Assembly: GCA_018266075.1 (NCBI GenBank)
Contig: JAFEBB010000044.1
Span: 1 to 63,273 of the forward strand
Length of the DNA: 63,273 nt
Source: Deltaproteobacteria bacterium
GTDB lineage: Bacteria; Myxococcota; Myxococcia; Myxococcales; SZAS-1
Reading direction: 5' to 3'
Of this stretch, positions 16,127 to 24,317 are shown piece by piece. The notes under the pieces were generated by a model. It worked only from the letters and a program-made list of their open reading frames with translations, was not told the origin of the DNA and did no database searches. The translations under genes were made by a program, and so were the position numbers. How positions within the stretch are numbered: the stretch's first letter is position 1; every line of letters begins with the position of its first letter.

Positions 16127-17518
16127 ATGCGCACCGTGATCAAGAACGGAACCTGTGTCACCGCGAGCGACACCTTCGCGGCCGATCTGTGGATCGAGAA
16201 CGGCAAGATCTCCGCGCTCGTCGCGCCGGGCACGGACCTCGGCAAGGCCGACACGGTCGTCGACGCCAAGGGCAAGTACGTCATCCCCGGCGGCATCGAC
16301 GCGCACACCCACCTGGACATGCCCTTCGGCGGCACGTCTTCGATCGACGACTTCGACTCCGGCACGCTCGCGGCGGCGCACGGTGGAACGACGTGCATCG
16401 TGGACTTCGCCATCCAGCAGAAGGGCGGGGCGCTGCGCACCGCGCTCGACACCTGGCACGCCAAGGCCGAGGGCAAGGCGCACGTGGACTACGCGTTCCA
16501 CATGATCGCCAGCGACATCAACGAGCAGACCATCCCCGAGATGGGCCAGATCGTCCGCGAGGGCGTGACCAGCTTCAAGATGTTCATGGCCTATCCGGGC
16601 GTGTTCCTGCTCGACGACCAGAGCATCTTCAAGGCCATGCTGCGCGCGGGTGAGCTCGGCGCGCTCATCTGCATGCACGCCGAGACCGGCCTGCCCATCG
16701 ACGTGCTCGTGGAGCGCGCCGTGAAGGCCGGACACACCGCGCCGATCTATCACGCGCTCACCCGGCCCGAGGCCGCGGAGGCCACCGGCACCGAGCGCGC
16801 GCTCGCGCTCGCGGAGATGGCGAAGGTGCCCGTGTACATCGTGCACCTCTCGGCGCAGCGCGCGCTGGAGCGCGTGCGCGAGGCGCGCGATCGCGGGCTG
16901 CCTGCGTTCGCCGAGACGTGTCCGCAGTACCTGTTCCTCTCGGAGGATGACCTGCGCGGCAAGCCCGGCGACGAGTTCGAGGGCGCGAAGTACGTGTGCA
17001 CGCCGCCGCTGCGTCCCAAGCACCACCACGATCACCTGTGGCGCGGCTTGAAGAACCACGACCTGGAAGTCGTCTCGACCGACCACTGCCCGTTCTGCAT
17101 GAAGGGCCAGAAGGAGCTGGGCCGCGACAACTTCGCCAAGATCCCGAACGGCATGCCCGGCATCGAGACGCGCATGCACCTCATGTACGAGGGCGTCCGC
17201 GACGGCCGCATCAGCTTGAACCGCTTCGTGGAGATCACCTCGACGGCGCCCGCGAAGATCTTCGGCATGTACCCGCGCAAGGGGACGATCGCGGTGGGCG
17301 CGGACGCCGACGTGGTGGTCTGGGATCCCGAGAAGAAGTTCGAGCTCAGCCACAAGAACCTGCACATGAAGGCCGACTACGCGAGCTACGAGGGCAAGGT
17401 CGTGACCGGGGCCCCGGACAAGGTCTTCTCGCGCGGCGAGCTGGTGGTCGACGGCACCAAGTACCTGGGCAAGAAGGGCCGCGGGCAGTTCGTGCGGCGC
17501 AGCACCTTCGCGCTGTAG
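16127..17518 (+). CDS. dihydropyrimidinase (D-hydantoinase family)
   Basis: 463 residues. Start ATG 16127 follows AAGGGG (16115-16120). Cyclic amidohydrolase with the full di-metal site: His60 and His62 in IDAHTHLDMPF, the carbamylated Lys151 in TSFKMFMAY, His184 in CMHAETG, His240 in VYIVHLSAQ and Asp319 in STDHCPF. It opens the ring of 5,6-dihydrouracil or dihydrothymine to N-carbamoyl-beta-amino acid (second step of reductive pyrimidine breakdown), and related enzymes also hydrolyse hydantoins. The beta-ureidopropionase-like nitrilase at 20841-21716 would supply the next step. No dihydropyrimidine dehydrogenase is in the window. The length matches bacterial hydantoinases (about 460 residues). 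Confidence 0.9.
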   Translation: MRTVIKNGTCVTASDTFAADLWIENGKISALVAPGTDLGKADTVVDAKGKYVIPGGIDAHTHLDMPFGGTSSIDDFDSGTLAAAHGGTTCIVDFAIQQKGGALRTALDTWHAKAEGKAHVDYAFHMIASDINEQTIPEMGQIVREGVTSFKMFMAYPGVFLLDDQSIFKAMLRAGELGALICMHAETGLPIDVLVERAVKAGHTAPIYHALTRPEAAEATGTERALALAEMAKVPVYIVHLSAQRALERVREARDRGLPAFAETCPQYLFLSEDDLRGKPGDEFEGAKYVCTPPLRPKHHHDHLWRGLKNHDLEVVSTDHCPFCMKGQKELGRDNFAKIPNGMPGIETRMHLMYEGVRDGRISLNRFVEITSTAPAKIFGMYPRKGTIAVGADADVVVWDPEKKFELSHKNLHMKADYASYEGKVVTGAPDKVFSRGELVVDGTKYLGKKGRGQFVRRSTFAL

Positions 17519-17524
17519 ACGAAA

Positions 17525-17566
17525 CGGCCGGCCCTCGTCCTTCGACAGGCTGCCTGCGGCCGGCCG
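17525..17566 (+). terminator. GC-rich hairpin after dihydropyrimidinase
   Basis: CGGCCGGCC (17525-17533) and GGCCGGCCG (17558-17566) form a perfect 9-bp stem with a 24-nt loop, starting 6 bp after the stop. The following sequence (CGAACAGTTTTC) has only a short T-run, so it is a plausible but not classical terminator. Confidence 0.5.
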
Positions 17567-17664
17567 CGAACAGTTTTCACCGCCGTCGCTCGACGCGACT
17601 TTGTCCCGCGCGCAGGATGAGCGCCCCTCCGCTCACCGGGCTTTGCGCCCACGAAAGGGACACC

Positions 17665-18192
17665 ATGTCGCGCCCCCAGAAGACCACGCCGTCCAACGTC
17701 TCGACCTCGCAGCCTGCGCCGCAGAAGAACGTCGTCGCCTCCCCGTCGCTCGCGCGGGTGGAGGCGAGCGCCGTCGCCGCGGTGGTCACGGCAACCGTGC
17801 CCACCGTCGACGGCGAGCTCGTCTTCGGCGCCGACGGGAACGAGCAGCGCCGCGGCACGCTCGTCGCGGGCGGCAAGGTCTCGGTGGCGTACGACCTCGA
17901 GCGCTTCCCGAACCTGGTCACGCGCATCGTCGACGGCGCGCCGACCTGGGGCGTGAAAGTCTGCGTGATGACGCTGCCCAGCGGCGAGATCCAGGAGCGC
18001 GAGCTCGTGGACTTCGAGAGCTCGGGCAAGGCCCGCGGCGCCGCGCGCGTGGTGCCGCAGACCTTCGAGGTGCCCGTCGGAACGCAGGCCGTCGAGGTCT
18101 GGTTCCGCAACTGGGCCGGCGCCGGCGAAGACCACGTCGCCTGGGACTCGCGGTTTGGCTACAACTACCGCTTCGACGTCGCTCAGCGCTGA
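17665..18192 (+). CDS. DUF6209-like beta-sandwich protein
   Basis: 175 residues. Start ATG 17665 with AAAGGGA 4 bp upstream. A Ser/Thr/Pro/Gln-rich head of about 40 residues without signal peptide is followed by a beta-rich domain that ends in EVWFRNWAGAGEDHVAWDSRFGYNYRFDV. That ending (WF...x-DS-x-FG-x-NYRF) is the signature I associate with DUF6209, an immunoglobulin-like fold of unknown role in Myxococcota and actinomycetes. A good terminator follows (18217-18259), so it is a separate unit from the lipoprotein downstream. Confidence 0.65.
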   Translation: MSRPQKTTPSNVSTSQPAPQKNVVASPSLARVEASAVAAVVTATVPTVDGELVFGADGNEQRRGTLVAGGKVSVAYDLERFPNLVTRIVDGAPTWGVKVCVMTLPSGEIQERELVDFESSGKARGAARVVPQTFEVPVGTQAVEVWFRNWAGAGEDHVAWDSRFGYNYRFDVAQR

Positions 18193-18216
18193 CGGAAAAA
18201 GCACTCGACGATCCCC

Positions 18217-18259
18217 GCGGCTCGGCCTCTCAATTCGAGGGCCGGGCCGCTTTGTTTTT
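18217..18259 (+). terminator. rho-independent terminator
   Basis: GCGGCTCGGCC (18217-18227) pairs with GGCCGGGCCGC (18240-18250), an 11-bp stem with one G-U-type pair and a 12-nt loop, followed at once by TTTGTTTTT (18251-18259). It ends transcription of the DUF6209-like gene. Confidence 0.85.
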
Positions 18260-18317
18260 GGCAGGATGAAGCTCCTGCCGCCGCCGCGACACCCAGCGGC
18301 ATCCCCGGGGACCGTCC

Positions 18318-20366
18318 ATGCGCCTTCGCCTCTTCGCCCTCTTCGTGGTCTCGCTCATGGCCTGGGGCTGCAACCACCCCAAGGACGAGGGCAACACCGC
18401 GACCTCCACCACGGCCACCACCGGCAGCGCCGCCATCGGCAGCAGCGGCACCACGGGCCAGGGCCAGTCGGGCTCGACCACCACCACCACCCAGGGCGTC
18501 AGCGGCTCCAGCGGCAGCACCACCTCCGGCATCAGCACCGGCTCGAGCGGCTCGACGGGCAACCCGTGCACCTGCCCGCAGATCCTCTGCAACGGCGCAT
18601 GCGTCGATCCCACCTCGGATCCGAGCAACTGCGGCGGCTGCGGCATCACCTGTGCCGCGCCGTGCGGCAGCGCGCAGTGCAATGAAGGCACCTGCGTCCC
18701 GCCGGTGGTGCAGAACTGCTTCACCGCGGGCGCGTCGGGCGGTGCGGGCGCGGGTGGCGGCACCGGTGGAACGGGCGGCACGGGAACCACCGGCGCCAGG
18801 CCGCCGCTGCACGGCACGGTCGCGAGCGGCGGCATCGGCGGCACCAACGCCACGACGGGCGGCACCGGCGGCAACACCTGCTCCATCGACTGCCTCACCA
18901 CGAACGACTGCGCCTCCGGCTTCACCTGCGTTCCGCCCGACTTCACCGGCACCACCGGCGGACCGACCTCGAGCACCTGCCAGCCCTGCGAGCCGCCCAA
19001 CATCATCTGCAACGGGGCATGCATCGCGAGCGACGAGAACAACTGCGGCAAGTGCGGCAACGCGTGCGGTCCGTTCTCGGCCTGCGTGGCGGGCCAGTGC
19101 GAGTGCAAGACGCTCGCGGACGCCTGCGGCGACGGCTGCCAATGCCAGACCGGTCAGACCCTCTGCGGCACGAGCTGCACCGACACCCATCGCGACGCGC
19201 AGCACTGCGGCAACTGCAACACGGTCTGCCAGGCCAACCAGACCTGCGTGCTCGGGATCTGCTCTCCGCCTGGCGCAGGCCCGGCGACGCCGGTCTTCGC
19301 CGTGAGCTCGTTCTCGACGCAGGGCACCGTCTACGGCGCCGCGCTCGCGGACGTGAACGGCGACGGCAAGGTCGACCTCGTGGTCACGCAGTACGGCAAC
19401 AGCACCATCGGCAGCAACCTGGCCACGTATCTGGGGCAGACCACGGGCAGCTTCGGCTCGGCGATCTTGTCGCCAGCCACCGGACTCGAGCTGGCCATCC
19501 TCGACTTCAACGGCGACGGCCACCCGGACGTGATCACCGTCGACGAGGCGGCGAGCCACCTCGACCTGCTCGCGGGCGATGGCACGGGGCACTTCGCGGG
19601 GAGCACCACCTTGCCGGTGCAGGGCTACGCGGACACGGTGCGCGCCGCGAACTTCTCGGGGACGAACCCGAACGACATCTTCGTGGAGTCGTTCGACTCC
19701 AGCGCCTCTACCCCAACGTACGACTTCACCGTCTACCGGCAGCTGGACGGCGGCTACCCGTCGGAACAGGAGTTCACGGGCGCCGCGGTCCCCACCTTCT
19801 ACGAAGGCGACGACGGCGTGGTGGCCGACCTCGACGGCGACGGCATCACCGACGTGGCCGCCACGAGCTCGTTCTACCCCGGCACGAGCAACGGCACGTT
19901 CAACGCGCCGATCGACGTGAGCCCGGGCCTGGTCACGACCGATGGCGACCTCGACGGCGACGGCAACGCGGATTTGGTGCTCATCAACCAGCCCGCGCCG
20001 AGCGACGCCTGCCAGCTCAACCCGCTGCGCGTGCGCTTTGGCTATGGCGACGGCGGCTTCGCGGCGCCGGACCAATACCCGCTGCCGCTCGCGCCTCAGT
20101 TCGCCTCGGTGGGTCGCTTCACCGGCGGCACCAAGCCCGACATCGCGGTGGTGGTCTCGGGCTACTACAGCCAGCAGAGCGACAAGGTGCTGCTGCTGCG
20201 CAACGACGGCACCGGCCACTTCACGCTCGACGTGCAGCAGTACGATCTCGGCGACGCCGGATATCCGCTCAAGGGCCTGGTGAGCGATCTCGACGGCAAC
20301 GGCAAGGACGACCTCGTCATCCCGCGCATCTACTCGGGTGACGTCTTCGTGTTGCGCGCGCAATAG
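18318..20366 (+). CDS. lipoprotein with Cys-rich modules and FG-GAP/VCBS repeats
   Basis: 682 residues. Signal peptide ending AWGC (Cys18), then a Thr/Ser/Gly linker to about residue 80. Two kinds of domain follow. First, Cys-rich units of the form C-x-G-x-C-x(10-15)-N-C-G-x-C-G (residues about 85-320; for example LCNGACVDPTSDPSNCGGCG, repeated at about 230-250 and 290-310), a motif frequent in myxobacterial secreted proteins. Second, integrin-like FG-GAP/VCBS repeats with calcium-binding DxNxDGxxD loops: DVNGDGKVDLV, DFNGDGHPDVI, DLDGDGITDVA, DLDGDGNADLV, DLDGNGKDDLV (about 350-675), which should form a beta-propeller. Probably a cell-surface binding or adhesion protein. A second Gly/Thr linker (about 140-195) separates the Cys-rich blocks. 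Confidence 0.85.
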   Translation: MRLRLFALFVVSLMAWGCNHPKDEGNTATSTTATTGSAAIGSSGTTGQGQSGSTTTTTQGVSGSSGSTTSGISTGSSGSTGNPCTCPQILCNGACVDPTSDPSNCGGCGITCAAPCGSAQCNEGTCVPPVVQNCFTAGASGGAGAGGGTGGTGGTGTTGARPPLHGTVASGGIGGTNATTGGTGGNTCSIDCLTTNDCASGFTCVPPDFTGTTGGPTSSTCQPCEPPNIICNGACIASDENNCGKCGNACGPFSACVAGQCECKTLADACGDGCQCQTGQTLCGTSCTDTHRDAQHCGNCNTVCQANQTCVLGICSPPGAGPATPVFAVSSFSTQGTVYGAALADVNGDGKVDLVVTQYGNSTIGSNLATYLGQTTGSFGSAILSPATGLELAILDFNGDGHPDVITVDEAASHLDLLAGDGTGHFAGSTTLPVQGYADTVRAANFSGTNPNDIFVESFDSSASTPTYDFTVYRQLDGGYPSEQEFTGAAVPTFYEGDDGVVADLDGDGITDVAATSSFYPGTSNGTFNAPIDVSPGLVTTDGDLDGDGNADLVLINQPAPSDACQLNPLRVRFGYGDGGFAAPDQYPLPLAPQFASVGRFTGGTKPDIAVVVSGYYSQQSDKVLLLRNDGTGHFTLDVQQYDLGDAGYPLKGLVSDLDGNGKDDLVIPRIYSGDVFVLRAQ

Positions 20367-20374
20367 CAGCGCGC

Positions 20375-20770
20375 CTACGAGCCGATCGTCGTCGCAATCG
20401 GGAACGAGCGCAGGAGCGTCTTGGTCACCGGCGTCTTGCCGGCGATCTCCAGCAGCTTTGCCTTCTGCTCGGCGTCGAGCGGCTCGCTGAAGTGCAGCAC
20501 GCGCTCCGCCCGCTCGGCTTCGCCATCGCGCCCGAGCTTGAGATCGATCTTGATCGTCCCCAGCTTCCAGCCCTTGCGGTCGCCGTACATCCGCAAGGTG
20601 ATCGACGTGCATGCGCCCAGGCTGGCCATGAGCAGCGCATAAGGCGCGGGGCCGGTGTCGGTGCCGCCCCGGCTCACCGGCTCGTCGGCGGTGAGGTGGT
20701 GCTGCCGGATCTGGATCTGCTGCGCGTATCCACTCGTGCCCTCGACCACCGCGTGCGCCACCAAGTCCAT
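20375..20770 (-). CDS. OsmC family protein lacking the second active-site cysteine
   Basis: 131 residues, standard length for the OsmC/Ohr/YhfA superfamily. The first redox cysteine is present (Cys54 in MASLGACTSITLRMYGDRKGW, near the conserved Arg), but the second, normally in a CPVxxTL motif, is Thr113 (GKTPVTKTLL). Family members use both cysteines to reduce organic hydroperoxides, so this copy should be either inactive or work with a single cysteine through an external thiol. It belongs to the YhfA-like branch (ADEPxxxGGxDTGPxPYxLL). Convergent with the FG-GAP lipoprotein gene, 8 bp apart. Confidence 0.85.
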   Translation of the reverse strand: MDLVAHAVVEGTSGYAQQIQIRQHHLTADEPVSRGGTDTGPAPYALLMASLGACTSITLRMYGDRKGWKLGTIKIDLKLGRDGEAERAERVLHFSEPLDAEQKAKLLEIAGKTPVTKTLLRSFPIATTIGS

Positions 20771-20790
20771 TTCCGCCTCCGGAGAAACGA

Positions 20791-20819
20791 ACGCCCTCCG
20801 CGCGCGGGCGGGAGGGCGT
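20791..20819 (-). terminator. hairpin after the nitrilase gene
   Basis: ACGCCCTCC (20791-20799) and GGAGGGCGT (20811-20819) form a perfect 9-bp stem. On the minus strand the stem is followed by TCGTTTCTCC. It lies 22 bp after the nitrilase stop and ahead of the OsmC gene, so it probably ends the nitrilase transcript. Confidence 0.65.
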
Positions 20820-20840
20820 CGATGTGAACCAGAATTCGAA

Positions 20841-21716
20841 CTACGGCAGCTCGCGCACCAGGTCCTGGTACGAGTCGGGGCGGCGGTCGCGGTAGAACTG
20901 CCAGGTGCGGCGGACCTCTTCGATGACGTCGAGGTCGAGATCGCCCACCACCAGCTCGTCGTTGTCCTCGCTGGCCTCGGCCACCATCTTGCCGCGGGGG
21001 TCCACGAAGTAGCTCGAGCCGTAGAACTTGCCGATGTTCCACGGGGCCTCGGTGCCCACGCGGTTGATGGCGCCTACGTAGTAGCCGTTGGCCACCGCGT
21101 GCGCCGGCTGCTCCAGCTTCCAGAGGTACTGAGAGAGGCCCGCCACGGTGGCGCTGGGGTTGAACACGATCTCCGCGCCCTTCAGGCCCAGGATGCGCGC
21201 GCCCTCGGGGAAGTGGCGGTCGTAGCAGATGTACACGCCCACCTGCGCGTACTTGGTCTTGAACACGCGGTAACCGAGGTTGCCGGGCTTGAAGTAGAAC
21301 TTCTCGTAGAAGCCCGGGTTGCAGTCCGGGATGTGCATCTTGCGGTACTTGCCAAGGTAGGTGCCGTCGGCGTCGATGACCGCGGCGGTGTTGTAGTAGA
21401 CGCCCGCCATCTCGCGCTCGTAGATGGGCACCACCTGCACCATCGAGTACTTCTTCGAGATCTCGCAGAGCGTCTCGACCGTGGGGCCGGGAACCGCCTC
21501 GGCGGTGTCGTACCAGTCCTTGGTCTGCGCGGGGCAGAAGTAGGGGCCGGTGAAGATCTCCTGCATGCAGAGGATCTGCACGCCCTTCTTGCCCGCCTCC
21601 TCGATCATCGGGAGGTGCTTATCCATCATGGCCTTTTTGTAGTCGCCGGGCGTGGCGCCGGCGCCAAGCTGCGGCGTCGAGGCCTGGATCAGGCCGCACT
21701 TCACGATGCGAGGCAT
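20841..21716 (-). CDS. nitrilase-superfamily amidohydrolase, beta-ureidopropionase-like
   Basis: 291 residues. The Glu-Lys-Cys triad is present: Glu53 (LCMQEIFTGPYF), Lys126 (GKYRKMHIPD) and Cys164 (VYICYDRHFPE). The segments EIFTGPYFC, GFYEKFYF and EGARILGLKGAEIVFNPS place it in the carbamoyl-amide branch (beta-alanine synthase / N-carbamoylputrescine amidase), which removes CO2 and ammonia from N-carbamoyl amines. With the dihydropyrimidinase at 16127 in the window, beta-ureidopropionase is the likelier role, but N-carbamoylputrescine hydrolysis cannot be excluded from sequence alone. Cytosolic. Its 5' region (21717-21994) holds a 21-bp tandem repeat. Confidence 0.83.
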   Translation of the reverse strand: MPRIVKCGLIQASTPQLGAGATPGDYKKAMMDKHLPMIEEAGKKGVQILCMQEIFTGPYFCPAQTKDWYDTAEAVPGPTVETLCEISKKYSMVQVVPIYEREMAGVYYNTAAVIDADGTYLGKYRKMHIPDCNPGFYEKFYFKPGNLGYRVFKTKYAQVGVYICYDRHFPEGARILGLKGAEIVFNPSATVAGLSQYLWKLEQPAHAVANGYYVGAINRVGTEAPWNIGKFYGSSYFVDPRGKMVAEASEDNDELVVGDLDLDVIEEVRRTWQFYRDRRPDSYQDLVRELP

Positions 21717-21859
21717 GCGCTCTCCTTCGCGTTGAGTTGGAGCGCGGATTAAAACGCCCTCGGGCCGCGCGCTGTCAAGCCAGGGCCCCGACCAACGGCG
21801 ACGGCGGTTCTCCCATTGGCACCGGCGCTCCTCCAGGGCCGATCGACCGTCCTCGCGAT

Positions 21860-21985
21860 GCGATCGCCGCGACTCCCAACGCCGCGGGAGCGATTCCCAA
21901 TGCGATCGGCCCCACTCCCAACGCGATCGGGCTCACTCCCAACGCGATCGGGCCTGCTCCCAATGCGATCGCCCGCACTCCCAAT
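21860..21985. repeat. six-copy 21-bp tandem repeat
   Basis: Six contiguous units start at 21860, 21881, 21902, 21923, 21944 and 21965; most begin GCGATCG and end CTCCCAAC or CTCCCAAT, with a seventh degraded start. Unit 2 is the most diverged. The array is intergenic, 144 bp upstream of the nitrilase start and 9 bp beyond the stop of the SEC-C gene. GCGATCG contains the palindrome CGATCG. Open frames cross it in several directions because 21 is a multiple of three, but none has gene-like support. Confidence 0.9.
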
Positions 21986-21994
21986 GCCCACGGC

Positions 21995-23371
21995 CTAGCC
22001 CGAGCCGGCGGCGGCCTTGCCCTCACAGCACTTCTTGAACTTCGCCCCGCTGCCGCAGGGGCAAGGGTCGTTGCGGCCGGGCTTGGCTTCGGCGCGCATG
22101 GGCTTCGGTACCCTCTGGGCGTCGGACCAGGCGATGGTCGCGTAGTCGCGGAGGTGCGCCAGGATGTACGTCGGCGGAGGAGGCTGGTGGCGTTCAGCGA
22201 TGGCGCGGGGAAGGAAGAGCTCCGCCGCTGAACGCTCCAGCGCCTGGGGGAGCGCGCCCAGGGCCAGGGCAATCCCCTCGCCGGCGACGCCCGGAAGCCC
22301 AGAGACGGCGAGCCACGTGACGGAATCCACGTTGCCTTGCAGATCCTTGGGCATCAGCGCTTCGCGCCGGGCGCGCGTGGACTCGGCGAAGGCGGCCGGA
22401 TCCTCGAGGAACGCGCGGAGGTAACCATCCACCTCGGCGTTCACGCGCTCGGCGCCAACGCGCGCCTCGCCTTGGAACTTCTCGTAGAGGGCGGCGGGCC
22501 GCGCCAGGTACTTCAACACCTCCGTCCGGACCTTGGCGTGCGCATACGCCGTGGCCGCCAGCGACACCCGGAAGGGAATGTTCCTCAGCGGATGGGATTG
22601 TTCGCGGTCGTTCTCCTTGAGAACGCCCACCGCATCGCGACCGAGCTTCGCGGAGGCGACGAGGAGCCGGAGCAGGGTGCCCAGGGTGCTCCCCGCCAGC
22701 CCCGCCAGCAATGCGGAGAACCCCAGGATGCCCCCCGCGACGACGGGATCCGCTCGGAGGGAGTGCTCGCTCGCTCCCAGCACGAGCTGGTGGCTCCCCG
22801 CCCAGAGCCGGCTCCAGACCGCCCTCAGGCTCTCGCCGCGCGCGCTGGCCGGCCGGGCATCCGCGGCCGCCAGGCGCACCGCCTCGACGGTGCGATCGTG
22901 CGCGGAGAGGGTGTGGCTCAGGTACGAGATCCCCAGGAGCGGCTGGATGGCCAGCAGCGGCTCCACGTCCTCGCGGTGGACCAGCTCCGCGCCATCGAGG
23001 ACGCGCGAATAGAGCACGTAGACCGAGCGCGAGTTTCGCTTCTTCATCTCCTCCAGCGCCGCCTCGGCGTCGCGCACCCGGGTGACGCGCGCCAGCGCGC
23101 CGTCGAGCTTGGCCCGGCTGAGCACGGGCGCATCCCCGACCTTCATGCCCGCGGCCAGGCAGGTGATGAAGTGCCCGTCGCGCTGGACGATGACGTGCGG
23201 GCTGTCCTCGGCCTCCAGGGCGATGGCCACGCGCTCGGCGCCCTCGGGGACCTTGGCGTCCTGGAGCAGGGCGCGCACCAGCGCCGGGTCGCGGTAGAGC
23301 GACAAGGCCCGGTCGGCCTGGGCCTGGTTCACCCGGGAGAGCCGCTGCAGGAAGTGGGTGTCGTGCGCCAT
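21995..23371 (-). CDS. large protein with carboxyl-terminal SEC-C zinc motif
   Basis: 458 residues, mostly helical and soluble. The end carries the SEC-C motif [19 protein letters not shown] (CxC...CC), the zinc-binding SecB-interacting module first seen at the tail of SecA and in many unrelated proteins. The rest (about 1-420) is unfamiliar: helical segments with a Gly/Leu/Ala-rich stretch at about 213-240 ([22 protein letters not shown]) that might be one or two membrane segments. The motif suggests contact with ribosome or chaperones, but not the function. It is 24 bp downstream of the helical protein gene at 23396 on the same strand. Confidence 0.72.
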   Translation of the reverse strand: MAHDTHFLQRLSRVNQAQADRALSLYRDPALVRALLQDAKVPEGAERVAIALEAEDSPHVIVQRDGHFITCLAAGMKVGDAPVLSRAKLDGALARVTRVRDAEAALEEMKKRNSRSVYVLYSRVLDGAELVHREDVEPLLAIQPLLGISYLSHTLSAHDRTVEAVRLAAADARPASARGESLRAVWSRLWAGSHQLVLGASEHSLRADPVVAGGILGFSALLAGLAGSTLGTLLRLLVASAKLGRDAVGVLKENDREQSHPLRNIPFRVSLAATAYAHAKVRTEVLKYLARPAALYEKFQGEARVGAERVNAEVDGYLRAFLEDPAAFAESTRARREALMPKDLQGNVDSVTWLAVSGLPGVAGEGIALALGALPQALERSAAELFLPRAIAERHQPPPPTYILAHLRDYATIAWSDAQRVPKPMRAEAKPGRNDPCPCGSGAKFKKCCEGKAAAGSG

Positions 23372-23395
23372 GCGCGGGACGGATGCGCTTGGGCC

Positions 23396-24154
23396 TCAGC
23401 TCTTCGGCTCGTCGGGCAGGGGCGTCGACGAAGCGCCGGAGCCCGCGTCGGCCCCGCTCTTCTTGCGCCGCTTGCCCGCGCGCGCGTGCATCGACACCGC
23501 GAACAGGTGCGCCTCGGACGGCACCACGTTCCGCGCCACCTTGGCGGCGCGCTTGAGCTCCATGTACAGCACGCCCTTGAGCAGGTTGGTGTGCCGCAGC
23601 ACCGGCGAGAGCTTCCCCGCGGCCTGCTTGTGCGCCTTCTGCGAGGTGGCGAGCTCTTTTGCCAGCGCCTTGCCCTGGGTCGCAAACGCGCTGCCCCCAC
23701 CGAACTCCGCAGCCGCCTTGTCCCCCACGACGCGCAGGAGTCGGGTGATGCCGTCGCTCAAGGCCTTGGGCGACGAGCCAGAGGGCACGGTGATGCGCTT
23801 GCCCTTCGCGGAGGGCATCACGCTCACCACGGTGAGCGCGGTGCGGCGCCAGTCCTTGGCGCGGGTGACCACGTCGTCGAGGTCGGAGCCCGTGGAGAGG
23901 TTGCCGTCGTCGAGGTCGGTGCGGGTGGCCCCGTCGGCCTCAATCTCGGCGATGAGCGCCTCCATCGACTGTCGCCAGGCAGCGGTGATGCCGAAGCGCT
24001 CGAAGCCGGACTGCTCCGTCTTGGGCAGGACGCCCTGCGCGAACTCGATGAGCAGCTGGGTGGCGTGCTTGGCACCACTCTCGATGAGGTTGGTCTGCGG
24101 AAGCTTCCCGGACGGGAGCTTGGAGGCCGCGCTCGCGGCCGAGGACTTCGCCAT
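23396..24154 (-). CDS. helical Lys/Ala-rich hypothetical protein
   Basis: 252 residues from ATG 24154, which has AGGGGGA upstream (the open frame continues to 24484 without support). It is largely alpha-helical, without signal or membrane segment, with a basic tail (RAGKRRKKSG) and an acidic/Ser-rich last 20 residues. It contains TALTVVSVMPSAKGKRITVPSG in the middle. No family recognised. It resembles in size and layout (helical core of ~200 residues, Ala/Lys-rich tail) the protein encoded at 59928-60767, though I cannot show homology by eye. Confidence 0.62.
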   Translation of the reverse strand: MAKSSAASAASKLPSGKLPQTNLIESGAKHATQLLIEFAQGVLPKTEQSGFERFGITAAWRQSMEALIAEIEADGATRTDLDDGNLSTGSDLDDVVTRAKDWRRTALTVVSVMPSAKGKRITVPSGSSPKALSDGITRLLRVVGDKAAAEFGGGSAFATQGKALAKELATSQKAHKQAAGKLSPVLRHTNLLKGVLYMELKRAAKVARNVVPSEAHLFAVSMHARAGKRRKKSGADAGSGASSTPLPDEPKS

Positions 24155-24317
24155 GGCTTTTCCCCCTGCAGATTCGCGAGCCCCGAAGGCCCACGAGACC
24201 CAGTGATGTTGCCAAGCCTGGATTTTGGATGTCAACGCGTGCACCTCCCGGGGGGTAGGCCCGCGCGCGCCGCTGGCATTTGCCGGGCCGCCGTGAAGAA
24301 TGGGGCGGGGCAAGGTC

